From JAJDXO01 sp965213765 (GTDB lineage: Bacteria; Pseudomonadota; Alphaproteobacteria; Rhodospirillales; UBA2165), in the NCBI GenBank assembly GCA_965213765.1, contig OZ243926.1, positions 1,240,001 through 1,304,000 on the forward strand: a DNA stretch of 64,000 nt, in the 5' to 3' direction. The position numbers and the translations under genes are program-made. Position 1 is the stretch's first letter. Every line of letters starts with the position of its first letter. The notes beneath the pieces were generated by a model. The model saw nothing but the letters and a program-made list of their open reading frames with translations, was not told the origin of the DNA and searched no databases. Shown here piece after piece: positions 8,201 through 17,403 of the stretch.

Positions 8201-10639
8201 ATTCCGGTAGTAGTGAAAATCTGTTGGCGTTTGCGTCATGAAGGTAACTATGACGCTGTCACTATTGCTCTCCCGGCCTACTCGACCGGCCTTTTGTTGG
8301 TAGGATGCAACGTTGCGAATTGCCCTAAATAAAATTCCGTCGCGGACGTTGTCGAAATCAACGCCGACCTCAATTTTCGGTGATGCCATCAGGAGAGAAA
8401 AGTTCTCTTTCCAGGGTTTGGTTCGTTCAGGAGCTTCTCCACCGAAATTGCCGTGAATTCGTCTCCTTATAGGCGACTCACGCACTTGAAAGACCTGGTC
8501 AGCAGGTTGCTGAAATAAATCATTTACGTCCGCCAGTAATTCATCTTCATCTAGTCCGACATGGCTGGTAATTGGCATTGACCTTATTTGGCCGCCAAAG
8601 GTCAGATATCTGTTGGCATCCACTGAGTGTTGACTCTTCTCTGCCGCACTAGCCCCGTAGAGATCGGAAGAAATCCAGGGCACTTGGGTTTCGTCGTCTT
8701 TACTGAACCACCAGCACATACCCTCATTGAAATAGGGGCACTTTTCTAGGGTTCCAAAACTTTTTCGATCATCTGTTAGAGAAAATGGGAGGCGATTCGA
8801 GCTCCGGGGCCCGTATTGTACGTTTGTGAGTATCTCGAGATTCTGCTCTACGATCTGAGGTGGAATATCTAGGCTCCGTCCGGCTTTACATTCCTCACAT
8901 ATAGGACGAAGTTTTGATGCCAGTTCGTCGTGGCCCTGCCGAGCAGGAATTCTCCAAAGCGGCTCATTGAACCATGTAAAATATGGATATCGTCTATCCT
9001 GCCGACGCTGAAACTCTCCCATGTGCTGTTGATCAGCCAGGGAGAATTCATTGTCCCTAAGCGTAAAGTTCCACGACCCAATGGTCGAAAGGGAATCTAC
9101 GAAGGCGATAGTTTTTTTGATTTCTTTCGTAGGGTGGAGTGACTCCGTTGTGAAATCCATTCTAGCGCCATGTGATTGAAACGTTCCTGGACGGTAGTAC
9201 TGATTGATCAAGCCATCCGACCTATTGTGAATGAGACACGACGCGCCGTTTGTAATGGCGGACAACAATGGTGTGCCGGCAACTGACCGAACAAAGATAT
9301 GGTGAAATGCTCCAAATATTTCTTCGGTTTCCTCGGTTGGAATAATGCACTTCACCTTCTCTCGTGGTAGTCCAAAAAGCTTTCCAACATGAGCGTCCGG
9401 ATCTGCCATCGTCGCGCTAGCCGCAATTTTTAGTGGGATTGGGGGCACCCCCAATAGTTTTCTAGCAGCGTCGATGCGCCTGAACATTTGGCCGGCGTGT
9501 GCCCCTTGCAAGCCTTCCAGCAAGTGTGCCTCGTCCAAAACTACTGTGTCCAAATCGCGGATGTATGGGCCGAATGAATACGGATTTTGCAGCCGTCGTT
9601 TCAAAGTTTCGGTCGTCGTCAATACAAACTCAAAGCACTTCCCAGGCTCTGAGAAAGCCAGTTTTAATGCCTGTATGACTGAGGTGCGGGACGACGGGTC
9701 CGGGTAAACCTGATGTGGAAGTTTTCCGGCGGCATCCAAGGCGGGTCCGTGAAGAAGCCGTTTGCCTGCAATTCGATTGATGTTTTCGGTCCAGGTCTCT
9801 AGCCGCTGGAATTGATCCTCAACCAATGTTGCTCGCGGATACACGAAAAGGGACCTGACCACACCAGCTGACGAATCCAGGCTTCTTTGTACCGCGAGGA
9901 TGACGGATGGAAGCGCAAAGGCAATCGTCTTACCCGAAGAAACTCCGGCCAATAATGCGAGTGCCTCAGTATGTTTGTCGGGGAAGAGAGCAGCTCTTGT
10001 CGCTTCGATTTGGAACTCCGCAATATGTTTGCCGATCGTGGCTCCGAGCGCTTGAAGTGAAATTTCAATTGCTTCACATAGACTGGCGTTAGCTGGATTT
10101 CCGTTTTTTATCTCGGCAATCGCATCGTCAATGTGGACATTGCGCTTTGGTCGTCGGCGCTCCTGAAGCTTGTATGCGAACGAACTAGAGGACGGTAACA
10201 AATCTCCAAATCGCTGCCGGTTAAAAGCGAGCATTCTGAGAGATTCTGCCACTCTCGAGCGATAACGACGGTCCTCGGGATTGCTTACATCGACGTTTCT
10301 GCCATGTGCATCGGAAAACGTGATCTCGCCTTTAAGGACGTATTGCCCCTCGTCGGGTTGATCGAAGGGACTGATGGGTAATACTGAAGGTGCTTCCCGC
10401 TCAGTGAGGTCGACATTGTTGACCGACGTCGCCGACAGCAGTTGAGCGTCACGCCACAACTCATCGAGTAAATAAACAACCTTCTCTTGATCTAGTTCAT
10501 GGTCGATTTGGCGAGCAATTTCGCCAATTTCCGTTGCGCTATGCCATATGTTCGCCAGGCTGGTTCGGTTGGTTGCATTTAATAGGGGTTCCTCTAACCT
10601 ATATAAGGCTCGCAACACTGACAGTTTGTTAGAATCCAT
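5276..10639 (-). CDS. dpdJ: Large DEAD/DEAH-box helicase DpdJ
   Basis: About 1787 residues, the largest protein in the window. It is an SF2 helicase with Walker A AGVSSGKT (~residue 231), DEAH box VVLDEAHLLEG (~368), SATM motif III, and motif VI QQKAGRVGRE (~783). A cysteine cluster between the helicase lobes (CEECKAG ... CPYFNEGMCWWF) and another near the end (CISSCPEC) suggest metal binding. The C-terminal cysteine region resembles the DUF1998 part of DISARM-type helicase systems. In Dpd islands DpdJ belongs to the restriction module, presumably translocating on unmodified DNA. ATG 10639 is preferred; an in-frame GTG at 10651 is possible. It is transcribed divergently from dpdF and upstream of dpdK. 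Confidence 0.78.
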   Translation of the reverse strand: MDSNKLSVLRALYRLEEPLLNATNRTSLANIWHSATEIGEIARQIDHELDQEKVVYLLDELWRDAQLLSATSVNNVDLTEREAPSVLPISPFDQPDEGQYVLKGEITFSDAHGRNVDVSNPEDRRYRSRVAESLRMLAFNRQRFGDLLPSSSSFAYKLQERRRPKRNVHIDDAIAEIKNGNPANASLCEAIEISLQALGATIGKHIAEFQIEATRAALFPDKHTEALALLAGVSSGKTIAFALPSVILAVQRSLDSSAGVVRSLFVYPRATLVEDQFQRLETWTENINRIAGKRLLHGPALDAAGKLPHQVYPDPSSRTSVIQALKLAFSEPGKCFEFVLTTTETLKRRLQNPYSFGPYIRDLDTVVLDEAHLLEGLQGAHAGQMFRRIDAARKLLGVPPIPLKIAASATMADPDAHVGKLFGLPREKVKCIIPTEETEEIFGAFHHIFVRSVAGTPLLSAITNGASCLIHNRSDGLINQYYRPGTFQSHGARMDFTTESLHPTKEIKKTIAFVDSLSTIGSWNFTLRDNEFSLADQQHMGEFQRRQDRRYPYFTWFNEPLWRIPARQGHDELASKLRPICEECKAGRSLDIPPQIVEQNLEILTNVQYGPRSSNRLPFSLTDDRKSFGTLEKCPYFNEGMCWWFSKDDETQVPWISSDLYGASAAEKSQHSVDANRYLTFGGQIRSMPITSHVGLDEDELLADVNDLFQQPADQVFQVRESPIRRRIHGNFGGEAPERTKPWKENFSLLMASPKIEVGVDFDNVRDGILFRAIRNVASYQQKAGRVGRESNSDSVIVTFMTQTPTDFHYYRNPTKLAAPGYLDPVPLKPDNPDVLCCHLYLSCFDFVASKNSELMLVRGPGQLTENGHPDAVDFDKSVAKLVATFPDWRTELKGHLQNLAPNVDDTIVDEAIEKFERLLGILNYPAANLNQAHPASWSFASLIQRRQPVAAGGELEELRKWHSDMRDRLRDCERSYVEARHGDYSVSIFRQLEQAILNADEVGFAAQLKIAMELYPKIAGRAVDIDAPSEDQVYFQNSMQFISQASNFSKKLDKFGRERQYALAFLTIATEFDSRLANAREARRVIPDFYYLDGILTKFSYFVRQYPYVMPQTFFDHPKSEKVLVSFSDRTGSQEYLPRPTALFDLLPGTWTYRFGRPLKSPSGRIDVQPHNNIGYINLNSAENNGFRTTSLTLPVDADELPEDFPALLRNARKEIDIRAPLEVSLIPARDQVLVNRARALVADDDENERRESDQDAETSERGASRTQTIPRTSPRSWYRIDYEEASTNPIEAARTHPVPAALFERVSESSSLRVTRYAYGLNRSYGSDVTPPPFFFVQDGNRPVCIGDQIITDGIVLQVDRNLVDRVIDRSVGADSPVLSSQIRHALAGFLAKECGASLFTATRVRQAIITAAVKGTKHLSLQISDIQNAASNLNDHQFEAQIEECELAKFFGSPAEERVAAKERAARYVDESLEVFREFTSRISEFGIDFVARWTRDTLVHTLALKCYQSAVLAAGAGSDQLGYFYKSAKSEDERDYIYLFDYVESGSGLTDLIAKHFFIDEKRRIDGEFVASTDFVTQFLGSMGSCPSHMAMTVCNEKRDQDSPPVLGASARKLISSDVNHSFDSLHTNRVLRWLANLEDFKYQPDRLDEARIAIDASACLIPLAVRDNLIDEVDAMNKFERALAGCISSCPECVDDQENSIFGAYLNGDHVDNRLTSMLLEVGTESMGDKVVKIATAEDEISTGRLGVASESIRRVVADVTADELVDDGGTLTFKHRLIFDV

Positions 10640-10748
10640 TACCCATCCCACATGCCTTCGATATGATTTTTAGCTGGTTTGGTCGCTAGAACAATTCTGA
10701 CTCCAAAATTCCTCCATGCAAAGGGTAGCAATCCAGAGTTGAGTACGG
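10640..10748. promoter_or_regulatory. Divergent dpdJ/dpdF intergenic region
   Basis: This 109-base AT-rich gap separates the start codons of dpdJ (minus) and dpdF (plus), so it must hold the promoters of both restriction-arm operons. I see no convincing operator palindrome. Confidence 0.5.
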
Positions 10749-13415
10749 ATGGCAAATACCGAGAATAATTTGTCACTCAAGGAAATTGTCGAAGGGGCTC
10801 TGGAGACGCAGGACGCAGCTAGTTCTGACGGGTTTTGGGAGGCGATTTCACGTCGTAGCCTCTCCAATGATGTCCAGTCGGCCTGGCAGGTAAGATCGAT
10901 AGCAAGACCACTAGCTATTTTGTGCGATCGGCGCATCGTCCGAAATTCGCCGGGGCAACCATTTGAGGTTGCGGGCCTTGCAAGCGTGCCTAAGGACTGT
11001 GCTCCGAGCACTAAGGACAAAACAGTACTTTTGAGGAACCTGCTTCGCCTGCTAGGAGATGGCGTTCAACTCCGCTTGCCCAAAACGCTTTCTGACGAGA
11101 TTGCCGGGTATGCTCACGCGTCTAGCGTTCGACTGCGTGATGATCTTTCAGGCGTCACTTATGCCAATTCTGGTCCATTGGTTATTGAAGCCGATTCTGA
11201 GGGGATAGCTTCGATATTTGATCCCAAACCTGTTCTGCGGCGCACTCCGACCAGTGGAAGTAGCGACGCCTTGATGAAACGGTGGACGAGATATCCAAGT
11301 TATCAATCAGAATATCAACGTGAGGCTGTCCGACAAATTCTGTCTAGTCCACCGCGAGCAGTGGTGTTGGTGACGCTGCCAACCGGGGCAGGCAAAAGCA
11401 TCTGTTACCAATTGCCCGCCCTTCAATGGACCCGAGCAGGGGAAAACAGGGGAGGGGGGACAACAATTGTAATAGTTCCGACCGTGGCGCTGGCAGAAGA
11501 TCAGCAGGCAATCGCCAAAGAAATGTTCGAGCCGAATTCCGCATGTGTGACGGCAGTAACGGCTGATACGCCTGAGGGAAAAAGACAGGGCGTCTTCACG
11601 GAGATTGCAAGTGGCCAGCAAGCTCTGGTCTTCATGTCACCGGAGTTAGCGCTCGGTGCGGGACGAAGTGCAATCCAGGAAGCGGCAGACAATCACAAAC
11701 TAAAGATGTTGGTGGTTGATGAAGTTCATCTCCTTGAAACTTGGGGGGTAAAGTTTCGACCTGCGATTCAGAAAATTGCTGAGTTTCGTCGTCAATTGAG
11801 CAGCGCAAATGAGGAACTTCGGACCGTCTTGCTCAGTGCAACCGTTTCTCATGGTGCACCGGAGCGCATCTACGGTCTTTATGCGAACCAGGGAGACCCT
11901 TTCACACACATCGACGGATCAGCTCTCCGAACGGAGCACGATTATTTTACTCGCTCCTGCGGTACAGAGGCTAAGCGTGATGCACTTCTTTCGCATGTTG
12001 TTGATCATTTGCCGCGGCCGATAATCGTCTACTCGACGCTAGTAAGGGACGCCGAAAGGCATTTCGCCACTTTGCATGATGCTGGATATAGAAGGGTAGC
12101 TTGCTTTACTGGGCAGACCCAATCAGATGAGAGACAACGCATAATCGGAGAATGGCGCAGAGACGAAATAGATATCGTTTGCGCGACGTCTGCATTCGGA
12201 CTAGGTGTCGACAAGCCTGATGTACGCTCGATACTGCATCTCACAATGCCGGAGAATCTGGATCGGTTCTATCAAGAGATCGGCAGAGGTGGCAGGGACG
12301 GATTTCCCTGTTCCAGCATCCTTTTCACCGCTGGCAATGACCGACGTGTTGCCCATCGCAACGCGCTTAGCAACCTGATCACCTCCAAACTGGCAGCCCA
12401 GCGTTGGATGGCGTTACGAGATAATGGAGAAAATACTAACCTAGAAGGACGGGTGGTCTGGAAGGTTAACTTGGACACTCAACCCCCGCATGTTGCTCAA
12501 CAGACGGTGGCTAGTGGGCGAACAAATAGGGAGTGGAATGAGGGCACGCTGCTGCTAATGGAGCGTGCGGGTCTGCTGAAATCGTGGGAGTTCTCCGATG
12601 ATACAGAAACTGCGTACCTTGAACTCATCAAGGCGGAAACCTGCCTTGGGTCTTCCGAAACAATTAGAGAGTCCTTGGAGTTGCCTAGAAAGACGGAACA
12701 GGATCGCAATCGAAAGGGGCTAGAACGGATTGCGGAATGGATCGATCCCAAAAGGAAGTCATGCGTGACAGAGGAAATTTGTCGCCAGTACGAAATAGAT
12801 TTCCAGGGAAATTGCGGCAGGTGCGACTATTGTCGGGACCGAAGCTATGGCGGTCGCGAACTTGAAGGCCAATTTGAGATAAACCGAATCCGAACTAGTG
12901 GGACTTGGATGACTGAGTCGAGGCCCCTTTCAGACCGTCTGCAATATGTATTGCGGCCATTCCCTTTTGGATTTTTTGAATATGACGCTGGCCAATTTAA
13001 CCAGTCGAGGATCGCAGGCGAGTTTGGACTTATCTGTCAAAAACTTGCCGATGAGGGCGTGGATCAGTTCATTGTACCAAGCGAGTTGGCCCCAAAATTT
13101 GCGGAACTGCTAAGTCAGGAGTTTGGCAGCTTTGGCTTTATTTTGACCCGAGATCAGGTGGTTCAAGAAATGGTCCCCAATCTTGGAGCTCTATCAACGC
13201 TGGTCCCTATCATTCCGCCCGATCACGATGACCCTGGATTGGTGTCTTTCCTAGACGTAATTCAAAATATGGAGAATTATTTCTCCTTCCATAGACCGTG
13301 CATCTTTCTTGCGCCGCGAGGGTTTCGACTGAGGTCTATGATGGATAGAACTTTTGCGAGTATGATTTCTACAAAGCGATACGTGAACGCGAAAAAATAC
13401 TTAACCTCACTTTAG
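10749..13415 (+). CDS. dpdF: RecQ-like helicase DpdF
   Basis: An 888-residue RecQ-type SF2 helicase. It shows motif I LPTGAGKS (~211-218), the DEVH box (MLVVDEVHLLETW, ~323), motif III SATVSHG, and motifs V-VI (CATSAFGLGVDKPDV, EIGRGGRDG ~508). A RecQ-like zinc-binding cysteine set (C...CGRCDYC, near nucleotide 12780-12830) follows. It also has an N-terminal extension of about 180 residues and a C-terminal extension beyond normal RecQ proteins, as expected for DpdF. It is first in a plus-strand operon with dpdG, dpdH and dpdI and belongs to the restriction arm. The exact DNA substrate is unknown. Confidence 0.78.
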   Translation: MANTENNLSLKEIVEGALETQDAASSDGFWEAISRRSLSNDVQSAWQVRSIARPLAILCDRRIVRNSPGQPFEVAGLASVPKDCAPSTKDKTVLLRNLLRLLGDGVQLRLPKTLSDEIAGYAHASSVRLRDDLSGVTYANSGPLVIEADSEGIASIFDPKPVLRRTPTSGSSDALMKRWTRYPSYQSEYQREAVRQILSSPPRAVVLVTLPTGAGKSICYQLPALQWTRAGENRGGGTTIVIVPTVALAEDQQAIAKEMFEPNSACVTAVTADTPEGKRQGVFTEIASGQQALVFMSPELALGAGRSAIQEAADNHKLKMLVVDEVHLLETWGVKFRPAIQKIAEFRRQLSSANEELRTVLLSATVSHGAPERIYGLYANQGDPFTHIDGSALRTEHDYFTRSCGTEAKRDALLSHVVDHLPRPIIVYSTLVRDAERHFATLHDAGYRRVACFTGQTQSDERQRIIGEWRRDEIDIVCATSAFGLGVDKPDVRSILHLTMPENLDRFYQEIGRGGRDGFPCSSILFTAGNDRRVAHRNALSNLITSKLAAQRWMALRDNGENTNLEGRVVWKVNLDTQPPHVAQQTVASGRTNREWNEGTLLLMERAGLLKSWEFSDDTETAYLELIKAETCLGSSETIRESLELPRKTEQDRNRKGLERIAEWIDPKRKSCVTEEICRQYEIDFQGNCGRCDYCRDRSYGGRELEGQFEINRIRTSGTWMTESRPLSDRLQYVLRPFPFGFFEYDAGQFNQSRIAGEFGLICQKLADEGVDQFIVPSELAPKFAELLSQEFGSFGFILTRDQVVQEMVPNLGALSTLVPIIPPDHDDPGLVSFLDVIQNMENYFSFHRPCIFLAPRGFRLRSMMDRTFASMISTKRYVNAKKYLTSL

Positions 13416-13424
13416 GGGAGGAGG

Positions 13425-14279
13425 ATGGCACACGAAATACTCAATGAGGGTCTAGCTCGACCCGATCGGATAGCAGCGCTTGTCAGTTTTTTGGATTCGA
13501 CTGAGGGTTCTATAAGTGAGCCCGAACTGGGCAACTTCATGATGCCTGGCGTTCAAGACTCGCAAAGAAGCATACTGCGATCAGTGGTCAATGAGTCAAA
13601 GTGGCTTGGTTTAATCGAAACCAAAAAGGGAAATTACATACTAGCTGAAGATACAAAAAAAAGTTTGAAAAAGAAGGAGGTATCTAGAGTTATATCTGAG
13701 TTGGTGCTTTCCGCCCGCAAGCAGAGCGACAATAATTATTTGCTGGTACAGTTTTTTGCATGGTTGCTTGCTTGTGTAGGTTGGCCAGGTGGAATAAATC
13801 CATTCGACGCAACCGAAACCCAAATCGCCGAAGAGTTTAACGCTCAACTAGGTGGCGATCGCGATGACAGACTATTTAATTCCACCAAATTCCGAAGTTT
13901 TGTGAACTGGGCCTCATATTTGGGGTTCGGATACAGAATTAACCAAAAATTTGTTCCGTACCCATCTGAGCTAATTCGCTCAGATCTCTCGCAAATTCTT
14001 GAACAAAAAAAGGAACTGTCTGCAAACGATTTTATGAATCGCTTGGCAGAGATTCATCCATATTTGGACGGAGGAGAAATCTTTTTGTCCTTGCCGCAGA
14101 ATGATCGATCGGAGGTCAGCCCCTGTGTTTCAGCCGCGCTTAGATCTCTGCACGATGAGCAGGTTATTCAGCTGGTGCCTACCACCGACGCTCCGAAGCA
14201 AGTAGTTCTATTTTCGGATTTATCCCACCAAGTTACGCGCGGCATCACTCGCGTCCGGCTATTAGAAGTCAGTAAGTAG
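13425..14279 (+). CDS. dpdG: Protein DpdG
   Basis: A 284-residue protein with no catalytic motif that I can see. The N-terminal ~90 residues (RPDRIAALVSFLDSTEGSIS through WLGLIETKKGNYIL) look like a winged-helix fold with a beta hairpin. The rest is mixed alpha/beta with a second helix-turn-helix-like stretch. A strong ribosome-binding site (GGGGAGG) precedes ATG 13425, nine bases after the dpdF stop. The assignment rests mainly on its place between dpdF and dpdH, which matches the published gene order of Dpd islands; sequence alone would give only 'hypothetical'. Role: unknown partner in the restriction arm. Confidence 0.66.
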   Translation: MAHEILNEGLARPDRIAALVSFLDSTEGSISEPELGNFMMPGVQDSQRSILRSVVNESKWLGLIETKKGNYILAEDTKKSLKKKEVSRVISELVLSARKQSDNNYLLVQFFAWLLACVGWPGGINPFDATETQIAEEFNAQLGGDRDDRLFNSTKFRSFVNWASYLGFGYRINQKFVPYPSELIRSDLSQILEQKKELSANDFMNRLAEIHPYLDGGEIFLSLPQNDRSEVSPCVSAALRSLHDEQVIQLVPTTDAPKQVVLFSDLSHQVTRGITRVRLLEVSK

Positions 14280-14283
14280 TTGC

Positions 14284-17200
14284 ATGTCCGACTTTCTAAA
14301 TTTTCAGTGTTGGAATTCGGAACAACTCGGAGAGATCTTTCCCGTCCAAGCCCATGAGCAGGAAGGTCATCTATTTGCGGCAGTTCATGCACCAATCGAT
14401 GGGATTGTTGTAGAGAAGTCTACTCGACGTGGGGTTACCCGTTCAGACTCCGATCTGATCGCCCAGACCGCGAACTCTAGCGACCGCCATAAATTTGTCG
14501 TGATCAAAGGAGCTCCGGGAACAGGTAAATCGCATTTGATTAGATGGATGCATCAGGAATGGTCGCGCATTAACCCAGATGATCACGCAATATTTATTCC
14601 AAGGCGGGACTCGACATTGCGCGCTACATTGGCACGGCTTATCGAGAGTCTGGATGAGGAATTCGCCGATCTTGCAACCAGCCTTCGAAACGTCTCATCA
14701 AGCCTGAATGAACGCGGAATTGCTGATGCGTTGGTTGATAAATTAGCTCAGCTTTTGGACGTGAAGGGACTGCACGAATCCTACGATGGGGCGGAAATCA
14801 TCGATGGCAGCCGGTTTGTGTTGTTTCTCAGAAGCTGGCGAGTCAGACCAGTTCTGACCAATGCAGGTGGTGTAATTAGTCGCATCGTAAACAAGTTGGT
14901 TGGGTCTAACGTCGAAGAAATTAATGATGATTATAATATAGAAGAGTTCTCAGAAGAAGATCTGATACAAATTTTCAATGAATCTAAAGATAAAATAGAT
15001 AATATTGTCAAAAATAGATTGGAGAAATACATTAATAACGATAAAGATCTGCGTAAACTAGTATCAACGATAAATCAGAGGTTAAAAATCGCGGAGCAGC
15101 AAATACTTGGCCTGGCTCCCACCGATTTAAGCGACATATTATTCGAACTTCGGCAGCGAATCTTCCCAAGACGGCTGGTACTTCTCATTGAGGACGTATC
15201 CTGTTTCCAGGGGATTGATGATCAGTTGATTGAAGCGCTGGCCGAGCCCGGCGAGGCCGGCCAAAAGATTGGTAGCCTTTATTCGGTTGTAGGCATCACT
15301 GACCAGTATTTTACTGACCAGATTGAGCCAAAGGGCAACATGGTTCAGCGAATTACTGACATATTTAATCTATCCACACCCGATTCCGAGGCACAATGTT
15401 CTGTAGTTCTAGACGAAGCCGCGAAGGTTGATCGTTTCGTAGCTAGATATTTAAACGCTGCGCGAGTGGATGAACCAAAGCTCCGCTCCTGGGCCGATAA
15501 CTCAGATCGAGCTCCTGATGAGCGCCCACCGGTAGCGTGCAAAACCTGCAAGCATGAAATTTTGTGCCATTCTGCTTTCGGTGCTGTTGATGGCATTGGC
15601 CTATACCCACTAAACAGGCGGCTGATAGGTATTGCTATGAATGCATTGGTTGAGCCTGGGTCGGAGGCCAAGGCGCTCGTTACTACACCACGTTCGCTCG
15701 CGGGTTTCATGAGGTCATTGCTGGGGGATATGTCCGGTTCGCAGTCCACGAGTTCTCCACGCACTGAGATATTTAATGAGTTGCTCGATCTGGATCATGT
15801 CCCTGCATTAGACGTTGGCAACTCGGCCGCCATAAAAAATATTTCCGGGGAGAATGCACAAAACGTCTCAACTCTCGTTCGGTTTTACGGTGAGGCGAGC
15901 GCCAGCTTCACTCAAAAGGGCGAAGAAATCTTCATGGGAGGGGTGCCAAAGTCAGTATTTCAAGCATTCGGCATACCATTTCCAGATCAAGGCATAACAG
16001 AGGCTCCACCGGCACCAGCGACGCCGGAAGGACCAACTGTCACTACCCCGTTACGACCTCCAGAGGAGCCACCACCGACCCCAGTTCGTTCAGCAACGGC
16101 AAGACTTCAAAACCAAATTGACAATTGGCTTGCAGGGGAGCCGTTGGAGCGTGACGAAGAGATTAGAAAAAAGGTAGCGTCATTCACCAAGAGTTTTGGC
16201 GATTGGCAGAAGCATGGAATTCCACCATTTCTTGTCAGCTACTTTCACGAACGCCGGATAGAAATAATAGGGCAAAGAACCAGCATATCCTCTCCCTTAC
16301 TAAGTTTGCCGCGGGATGAGGAGACAGCAAACGCCCTAAAGACGCTCGTTCAATTTGATGAAAACGTTGCTACCCAGAGTCTTTTGGTACAAGCGAGATT
16401 GCTGGTAGCGTTTGGCAACAAATGTTCGGAAGAGGTGGCAAAAAACTTAAGAAACTTGCTTCCAAGCACAAGAGGCGAAAGTTGGAATCCTGTCTCATCT
16501 GCATACGCACTGCTGGCTTTGGAGAACATTTCAAACGGACGCGCCGTGAACTCAGAAAAGAGCGATGAGTTTTTGAATAGGTCATTTGAAGCAAGTAACG
16601 AGATCTCGATAGATGATGCGCGCCCAGAGCAATGGAAGGAGTTTGCGAAGTTTCTGAGGGACCGCCGGGGGGAATTCCAAAGTATCATCATTGAAGCCTT
16701 TCCAAGAGAGCAAGGAGACCGGACTAATTTTTTTGATAGTTCCTCGCTTATCGAAGTGATGTCGAAATTGGAGTTAGAAGACGATATCACCTTGCTTGGC
16801 GAACCGCCGGAACAACTTAAAGGAATGAGTGATAGCTCTCCGGTGGGCAAACTGCGTTCGTCACTGTCTGCGGCATATAGCCGACTCGACAAAGCATTGG
16901 CGGCAGAGCGAAGCGTTTCGAAGAATCTTATCGAGACGGCGAGTAAGGAAGAGGTCTTTGGACTGGGCCCAATGGATCTCGTGGAAAAAATTCAGAGACT
17001 CATTGGATCATTTCGTAATGCATACCCAAATGCCTTAGCCGCGCAGATTGCGCGTTGGGAACAAGCAAAAACTAACAGTCACGAAATCTGGGGCGGGAGC
17101 AACGCTTGGACGAGTGACTACCAGGCGCAGATCTTAGAAGAGCAAAGATTAATTGCCGCCCGACCAAATGGATTCAAAGAGTTTATCTGGCTCGCTAATC

Positions 17201-17403
17201 AGAATTCCTCGGAACTTCTTGCGTTCAAGAATTTATTGGAAGCGGCTATCGAATTGATTCAGGAAGTGACACCCTACACACAAGACATCCAGTTTGGCGA
17301 AGATGAGCAGAGTAAGAGCGAGGACCTTGTAAAGAAGATAAAGGATCTAGCGCTTAAGATATCTAAGTCGTGCGACAAGATAGTCGGGGATTCAAAATCG
17401 TGA
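14284..17403 (+). CDS. dpdH: P-loop ATPase DpdH
   Basis: A 1039-residue AAA-like NTPase. The Walker A motif is GAPGTGKS (~77-84) and a likely Walker B is RLVLLIEDVSCF (~300), with ED rather than DE. A cysteine cluster (CKTCKHEILC, ~residue 420) may bind metal. After a proline-rich linker (~575-605, PPAPATPEGP ... PPEEPPPTP) the C-terminal half is helical and coiled-coil-like. Size and arrangement match DpdH, a restriction-arm ATPase of Dpd islands. It starts four bases after dpdG stops and its TGA overlaps the GTG start of dpdI, so the operon is tightly coupled. Its protein partners are inferred from this order only. Confidence 0.72.
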   Translation: MSDFLNFQCWNSEQLGEIFPVQAHEQEGHLFAAVHAPIDGIVVEKSTRRGVTRSDSDLIAQTANSSDRHKFVVIKGAPGTGKSHLIRWMHQEWSRINPDDHAIFIPRRDSTLRATLARLIESLDEEFADLATSLRNVSSSLNERGIADALVDKLAQLLDVKGLHESYDGAEIIDGSRFVLFLRSWRVRPVLTNAGGVISRIVNKLVGSNVEEINDDYNIEEFSEEDLIQIFNESKDKIDNIVKNRLEKYINNDKDLRKLVSTINQRLKIAEQQILGLAPTDLSDILFELRQRIFPRRLVLLIEDVSCFQGIDDQLIEALAEPGEAGQKIGSLYSVVGITDQYFTDQIEPKGNMVQRITDIFNLSTPDSEAQCSVVLDEAAKVDRFVARYLNAARVDEPKLRSWADNSDRAPDERPPVACKTCKHEILCHSAFGAVDGIGLYPLNRRLIGIAMNALVEPGSEAKALVTTPRSLAGFMRSLLGDMSGSQSTSSPRTEIFNELLDLDHVPALDVGNSAAIKNISGENAQNVSTLVRFYGEASASFTQKGEEIFMGGVPKSVFQAFGIPFPDQGITEAPPAPATPEGPTVTTPLRPPEEPPPTPVRSATARLQNQIDNWLAGEPLERDEEIRKKVASFTKSFGDWQKHGIPPFLVSYFHERRIEIIGQRTSISSPLLSLPRDEETANALKTLVQFDENVATQSLLVQARLLVAFGNKCSEEVAKNLRNLLPSTRGESWNPVSSAYALLALENISNGRAVNSEKSDEFLNRSFEASNEISIDDARPEQWKEFAKFLRDRRGEFQSIIIEAFPREQGDRTNFFDSSSLIEVMSKLELEDDITLLGEPPEQLKGMSDSSPVGKLRSSLSAAYSRLDKALAAERSVSKNLIETASKEEVFGLGPMDLVEKIQRLIGSFRNAYPNALAAQIARWEQAKTNSHEIWGGSNAWTSDYQAQILEEQRLIAARPNGFKEFIWLANQNSSELLAFKNLLEAAIELIQEVTPYTQDIQFGEDEQSKSEDLVKKIKDLALKISKSCDKIVGDSKS

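Noticed and set aside
4672..10639. DISARM defence system
   Set aside because: The helicase and PLD genes look similar, but there is no DISARM methyltransferase, and dpdA, queC and the DGQQR proteins in the same locus identify Dpd.
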